This document shows, piece by piece, positions 5,549 through 8,330 of a stretch of DNA of 8,330 bases (its first letter is position 1; each line of letters starts with the position of its first letter). The translations under genes and the position numbers were made by a program. This stretch comes from Nodosilinea sp. BSH.14 (lineage in GTDB: Bacteria; Cyanobacteriota; Cyanobacteriia; Phormidesmidales; Phormidesmidaceae), in contig JALQST010000032.1 in NCBI GenBank assembly GCA_023264315.1, forward strand, positions 1 to 8,330, given 5' to 3'. Below the pieces are notes generated by a model that worked only from the letters and a program-made list of their open reading frames with translations, did not search any database and was not told the origin of the DNA.

Positions 5549-5881
5549 ATGGCTAAGCCAGCCAAAAAACTGGTCATCATCACCGAAAAACTGCTGCTAA
5601 AACAGGTCGCCAAAATCATCGATGCCTCTGGGGCCAGCGGCTATACGGTGGTCGAAACGGGCGGTAAAGGCAGTCGCAATATGCGCTCATCCGGCCAGCC
5701 CAGCGTTTCCGATACCACCTCAAATATCAAGTTTGAGGTCTTGACCGATACCTACGATATGGCCGTCGCTATTTCAGATCAGGTTGCCGCCCAATTTTTC
5801 ACAGACTATGCGGGCATCATCTATATCTGTGATGCCGAAGTTCTGTACGCCCATAGCTTCTGTGGTCCCGAGGGCTGTTGA
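5549..5881 (+). CDS. sbtB: SbtB, PII-like regulator of SbtA
   Basis: SbtB is a trimeric PII-like protein that binds adenine nucleotides (AMP, ADP, ATP, cAMP, and c-di-AMP in studied species) and associates with SbtA to control bicarbonate uptake. The 110-residue length matches the family. A ferredoxin-like core is readable, starting KKLVIITEKLLLKQVAKII (6-24). The flexible T-loop region spans about 38-59 (GGKGSRNMRSSG, with R43 and R46). The C-terminus is CGPEGC (C105 and C110), the redox-sensitive R-loop described for Synechocystis SbtB, where a disulfide controls nucleotide hydrolysis. Regulation by cell thiol state is therefore expected here too. The start is fixed by TAAGGAGG 8 nt upstream and the family N-terminus. 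A terminator follows 36 bp after the stop, so sbtA-sbtB probably forms one transcription unit. Confidence 0.96.
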   Translation: MAKPAKKLVIITEKLLLKQVAKIIDASGASGYTVVETGGKGSRNMRSSGQPSVSDTTSNIKFEVLTDTYDMAVAISDQVAAQFFTDYAGIIYICDAEVLYAHSFCGPEGC

Positions 5882-5917
5882 AGCACCAGGCGACTCAAGT
5901 CCAGTCATGCAGGCCGC

Positions 5918-5946
5918 AAAAGCCGGGGGCATCCTCCGGCTTTTTT
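5918..5946 (+). terminator. Rho-independent terminator after sbtB
   Basis: AAAA (5918-5921) is followed by an 8-bp stem GCCGGGGG/CCTCCGGC (5922-5929 with 5933-5940, one G-U pair), a 3-nt loop CAT and TTTTTT (5941-5946). The upstream A-run could pair with the T-run, making termination in the minus direction possible too. Confidence 0.93.
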
Positions 5947-6222
5947 AGGGCGCAGATTTGAGGTCATAGATTTCAGGGCACAGCAGGGACGGTAGGGGGC
6001 GCTTATTCATCTCCCTGAACAGGCTGCCGCTGGGAGGTAAAGGGATTGGAAACCGACAGATTTCCCTGCTGTCCTATGGTGACATTGGGGGGGCTGGGAC
6101 GATTTGGGAGATGTCCCCCCATCTAGCCACCCCGATTAGCCTGGTCGTCCTAGCGGGGATATCCGTTCATCCAGCGGGAAGGTTATCCTAATCAATACTG
6201 TTTTGAAGCCTGATATTTTGCT
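5947..6222. other. Intergenic region upstream of uvrC
   Basis: No gene is supported in these 276 bp. A nested set of inverted repeats lies at 6081-6121: GACAT (6081-6085) with ATGTC (6111-6115), and TGGGGGG (6086-6092) with CCCCCCA (6115-6121). These pairings are mutually exclusive. The last 45 bp before uvrC are AT-rich (AATCAATACTGTTTTGAAG) and may carry its promoter, but I cannot fix the -10 or -35 hexamers. Confidence 0.4.
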
Positions 6223-8133
6223 GTGACTGCGACGGTGTCTACAACCACCTTCATCAACGACCTCGACCGCTTGGAGTCCCGCCTGAAGGAGATCCCCAAG
6301 GAGCCGGGGGTCTACTTTATGAAGGACAGCCGCGACCAAATTTTGTACATCGGCAAGTCAAAGTGTTTGCGGAATCGGGTGCGGTCGTATTTTCGGGATA
6401 TTCACGGCCATGCCCCCCGCATTACCACCATGGTGATGCAGGTGGTGGATATCGAAATTATCGTCACCGATACCGAATCTGAGGCCCTGGCCCTAGAGGC
6501 CAACCTGATTAAGCATCACCAGCCCCACTTCAATGTGCTGCTGAAGGACGACAAAAAGTATCCCTACCTCTGCGTCACTTGGTCGGAGGACTATCCCCGC
6601 ATTTTCATCACCCGTAAACGCCTCAAGCACAGCAAAGATCGCTACTACGGCCCCTACGTGGATGTGGGGTTGCTCCGCAGCACCCTGAGTTTGGTAAAGC
6701 GGATTTTTCCCCTGCGCCAGCGCCCCCAGCCCGTCCACAAAAACCGCCCCTGCTTGAACTACGATATTGGCCGCTGTCCTGGGGTGTGCCAACGGCTGAT
6801 TTCCCCGGAGGACTACCGTAAAACCCTGCAGCGCGTGGTGATGGTGTTTCAGGGCCGCACTACGGAACTGGTGGATATTTTGACGGGGCAGATGGAGAAA
6901 GCCGCCGAGGATCTGAAGTTTGAGCAGGCCGCCCACCTGCGGGATCAAATTCGCGGGCTGGAACGGCTCTGCGCTGATCAAAAAGTTGCTCTGCCCGATG
7001 ACACCGTATCGCGGGATGCCATTGCCCTGGCGGCGGACGACAAACACGCCTGCGTGCAAATCTTTCAGGTGCGGGCGGGGCGGCTGGTGGGGCGGCTGGG
7101 CTTTGTGGCCGATGCCGAGGCGGGCAGTCCGGGGACGATTCTGCAACGGGTGTTGGAAAATCACTACCAGACCGTGGATTCTGTGGAAATTCCCTCGGTG
7201 ATTTTGGCCCAGCACGCCCTGCCGGAGGCAGAAATTTTGGCGGACTACCTCACCCAGCGACGGGGGCGCAAAGTCACCATCGAAGTGCCCCAGCGCCAGG
7301 TGAAGGCCGACCTGATCGACATGGTGGAGCGCAACGCCCAGTACGAGCTGGCCCGTACCCAGGCCGTCGCCGACCGTACGCTGCAATCCTTGCAGGATCT
7401 CGCTGTGGTGCTCGATTTGCCCGACCTGCCCAAGCGCATCGAAGGCTACGACATTTCCCATATCCAGGGTTCCGACGCCGTCGCGTCCCAGGTCGTCTTT
7501 GTGGATGGTCTGCCTGCCAAGCAGCACTACCGCCACTACAACATCAAAAATCCCGACGTGCGCCCCGGCCACTCCGACGACTTTGCCAGCCTGGCCGAGG
7601 TGATTCGCCGCCGCTTCCGTCGCTATGCCGCCGACCCGAATTTGCCCCGGTTGGGGAATCCCGATTGGCCGGATTTGGTGATGATCGACGGGGGCAAGGG
7701 CCAACTTTCTGCCGTGGTAGACGTTCTCAAAGACCTCAATTTGCTGCAAGATCTGAACGTCGTCAGCCTTGCCAAAAAGCGGGAGGAGATTTTCTTGCCC
7801 GGAGAATCCCAACCCCTCACCACCGAGGCCGACCAGCCCGGCGTTCAACTCCTGCGCCGCCTGCGGGACGAGGCCCACCGCTTTGCCATTAGCTTCCATC
7901 GCCAAAAACGCACGGAACGGATGCGCCGATCCCGCCTGTCGGACATCCCCGGCCTAGGCCACCATCGTCAAAAAGAACTGCTCGCCGCCTTCCGCTCCAT
8001 CGACTACATCCGCGAAGCCAGCCCGGAACAGTTGGCCACCGTTCCCGGCATTGGCCCCCACCTGGCCCAAACCATTTACGATTATTTCCATCCCGAATTG
8101 GAGGCCAGTGAAGCGGTGGACGCCTCGGCCTAA
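6223..8133 (+). CDS. uvrC: UvrABC excinuclease subunit C
   Basis: UvrC makes the two incisions flanking a DNA lesion in nucleotide excision repair, after UvrA and UvrB have loaded. The 636-residue protein shows the full architecture. The GIY-YIG nuclease domain has PGVY (28-31), YIG (42-44), R50 and metal-ligand E92. The UVR domain (about 215-250, EDLKFEQAAHLRDQI) binds UvrB. The RNase H-like endonuclease has the triad D410 (YDISH), D489 (MIDGGKGQL) and H552 (DEAH), aligned by motif to E. coli D399, D466 and H538. The tandem helix-hairpin-helix lies at the C-terminus (IPGLGHH, VPGIGPH). Of the four iron-sulfur cysteines known in E. coli UvrC, C177, C185 and C189 are present with the right spacing, but the first is replaced by R167. 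The start is uncertain: GTG 6223 has no clear ribosome binding site, and GTG 6235 is a possible alternative. Confidence 0.97.
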   Translation: MTATVSTTTFINDLDRLESRLKEIPKEPGVYFMKDSRDQILYIGKSKCLRNRVRSYFRDIHGHAPRITTMVMQVVDIEIIVTDTESEALALEANLIKHHQPHFNVLLKDDKKYPYLCVTWSEDYPRIFITRKRLKHSKDRYYGPYVDVGLLRSTLSLVKRIFPLRQRPQPVHKNRPCLNYDIGRCPGVCQRLISPEDYRKTLQRVVMVFQGRTTELVDILTGQMEKAAEDLKFEQAAHLRDQIRGLERLCADQKVALPDDTVSRDAIALAADDKHACVQIFQVRAGRLVGRLGFVADAEAGSPGTILQRVLENHYQTVDSVEIPSVILAQHALPEAEILADYLTQRRGRKVTIEVPQRQVKADLIDMVERNAQYELARTQAVADRTLQSLQDLAVVLDLPDLPKRIEGYDISHIQGSDAVASQVVFVDGLPAKQHYRHYNIKNPDVRPGHSDDFASLAEVIRRRFRRYAADPNLPRLGNPDWPDLVMIDGGKGQLSAVVDVLKDLNLLQDLNVVSLAKKREEIFLPGESQPLTTEADQPGVQLLRRLRDEAHRFAISFHRQKRTERMRRSRLSDIPGLGHHRQKELLAAFRSIDYIREASPEQLATVPGIGPHLAQTIYDYFHPELEASEAVDASA

Positions 8134-8259
8134 CGAGCCCGTGCAAGTCTTCGGCCCCTGCCTCCGATCCGCTGTTCACTTCTGGCTTCCGTGCCTAGAA
8201 TGGCTACATCGCAGGTTGCCGCGATGCCCTTCCCCAGTGTTGTTCTGTCACCGTTTGTT
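8134..8259 (+). other. Spacer between uvrC and the right-edge gene
   Basis: No Rho-independent terminator is visible after uvrC. TAGAAT (8196-8201) resembles a -10 element, but its spacing to any -35-like hexamer is poor. In-frame ATGs at 8200 and 8224 leave it open whether part of this spacer is coding for the next gene. Confidence 0.3.
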
Positions 8260-8330
8260 ATGCCCCTTCATCCCTATCAGCCCCCGGTAGATGCCCTGCT
8301 GAGCTATGGCCCCTGTGAGGGCCGTCCCGT
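8260..8330 (+). CDS. N-terminal fragment of an unidentified protein, cut by the window edge
   Basis: From ATG 8260 the frame reads MPLHPYQPPVDALLSYG and stays open to the end of the window. The YxxPVDxLLxYG pattern resembles the N-terminus of a cyanobacterial HEAT-repeat-like family I half remember, but 23 residues are too few to name it. In-frame ATGs at 8224 and 8200 are alternatives, and none has a good ribosome binding site. 8260 is preferred only because the family-like pattern begins right after it. Confidence 0.45.
   Translation, partial: MPLHPYQPPVDALLSYGPCEGRP

Noticed and set aside
6493..7905. Long 470-codon open frame antisense to uvrC
   Set aside because: It is a shadow of the GC-rich uvrC codon pattern; the plus strand has complete UvrC motifs and the antisense product has no recognisable domain.
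1..8330. CRISPR array or complete insertion sequence
   Set aside because: No regularly spaced repeats, no transposase motif and no paired terminal inverted repeats with target duplications were seen.

Overview
The window looks like a piece of a cyanobacterial chromosome with fairly GC-rich coding DNA. The strongest indicators are the adjacent sbtA and sbtB genes (sodium-dependent bicarbonate transporter and its PII-like regulator, close in sequence to the Synechocystis proteins as I remember them), the cyanobacterial style of UvrC and Der, and a HIP1 octamer (GCGATCGC) inside der. I cannot name the species.

Positions 1-1680 are an accessory, partly decayed stretch. A frameshifted gene remnant (1-529), possibly the C-terminal part of a Type III-like DNA methyltransferase, ends inside a perfect 17-bp inverted repeat. 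An intact Panacea/DUF4065 antitoxin-type gene (661-1209) follows, with no recognisable toxin beside it. It converges on a double-ended remnant of a DarG-type macrodomain antitoxin (1210-1677, minus strand). The missing N-terminal half of that remnant stops within about 25 bp of the 3' end of tRNA-Gly(UCC) (1681-1751, minus). Two antitoxin-type modules and a possible restriction-modification remnant next to a tRNA 3' end suggest the scar of a defence or toxin-antitoxin island, although the other border is not in view.

Positions 1752-8330 look like ordinary core genome on the plus strand. der (1902-3263, double GTPase of ribosome assembly) is followed by a small single-pass membrane protein of unknown function (3578-3826). 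A 404-bp AT-richer leader with palindromes and alternative hairpins then precedes sbtA (4238-5407). sbtB (5549-5881) follows after 141 bp and ends in a clear Rho-independent terminator (5918-5946). uvrC (6223-8133, nucleotide excision repair) comes next, and a gene running off the right edge (about 8260) closes the window.

sbtA and sbtB form one functional unit: SbtA imports bicarbonate at the plasma membrane, and SbtB binds it and gates it according to adenine-nucleotide state. The other core genes are housekeeping and show no obvious link to this unit. I see no CRISPR array, complete insertion sequence or rRNA. No complete, clearly new system is visible; the most unusual material is the antitoxin and methyltransferase scar next to the tRNA.
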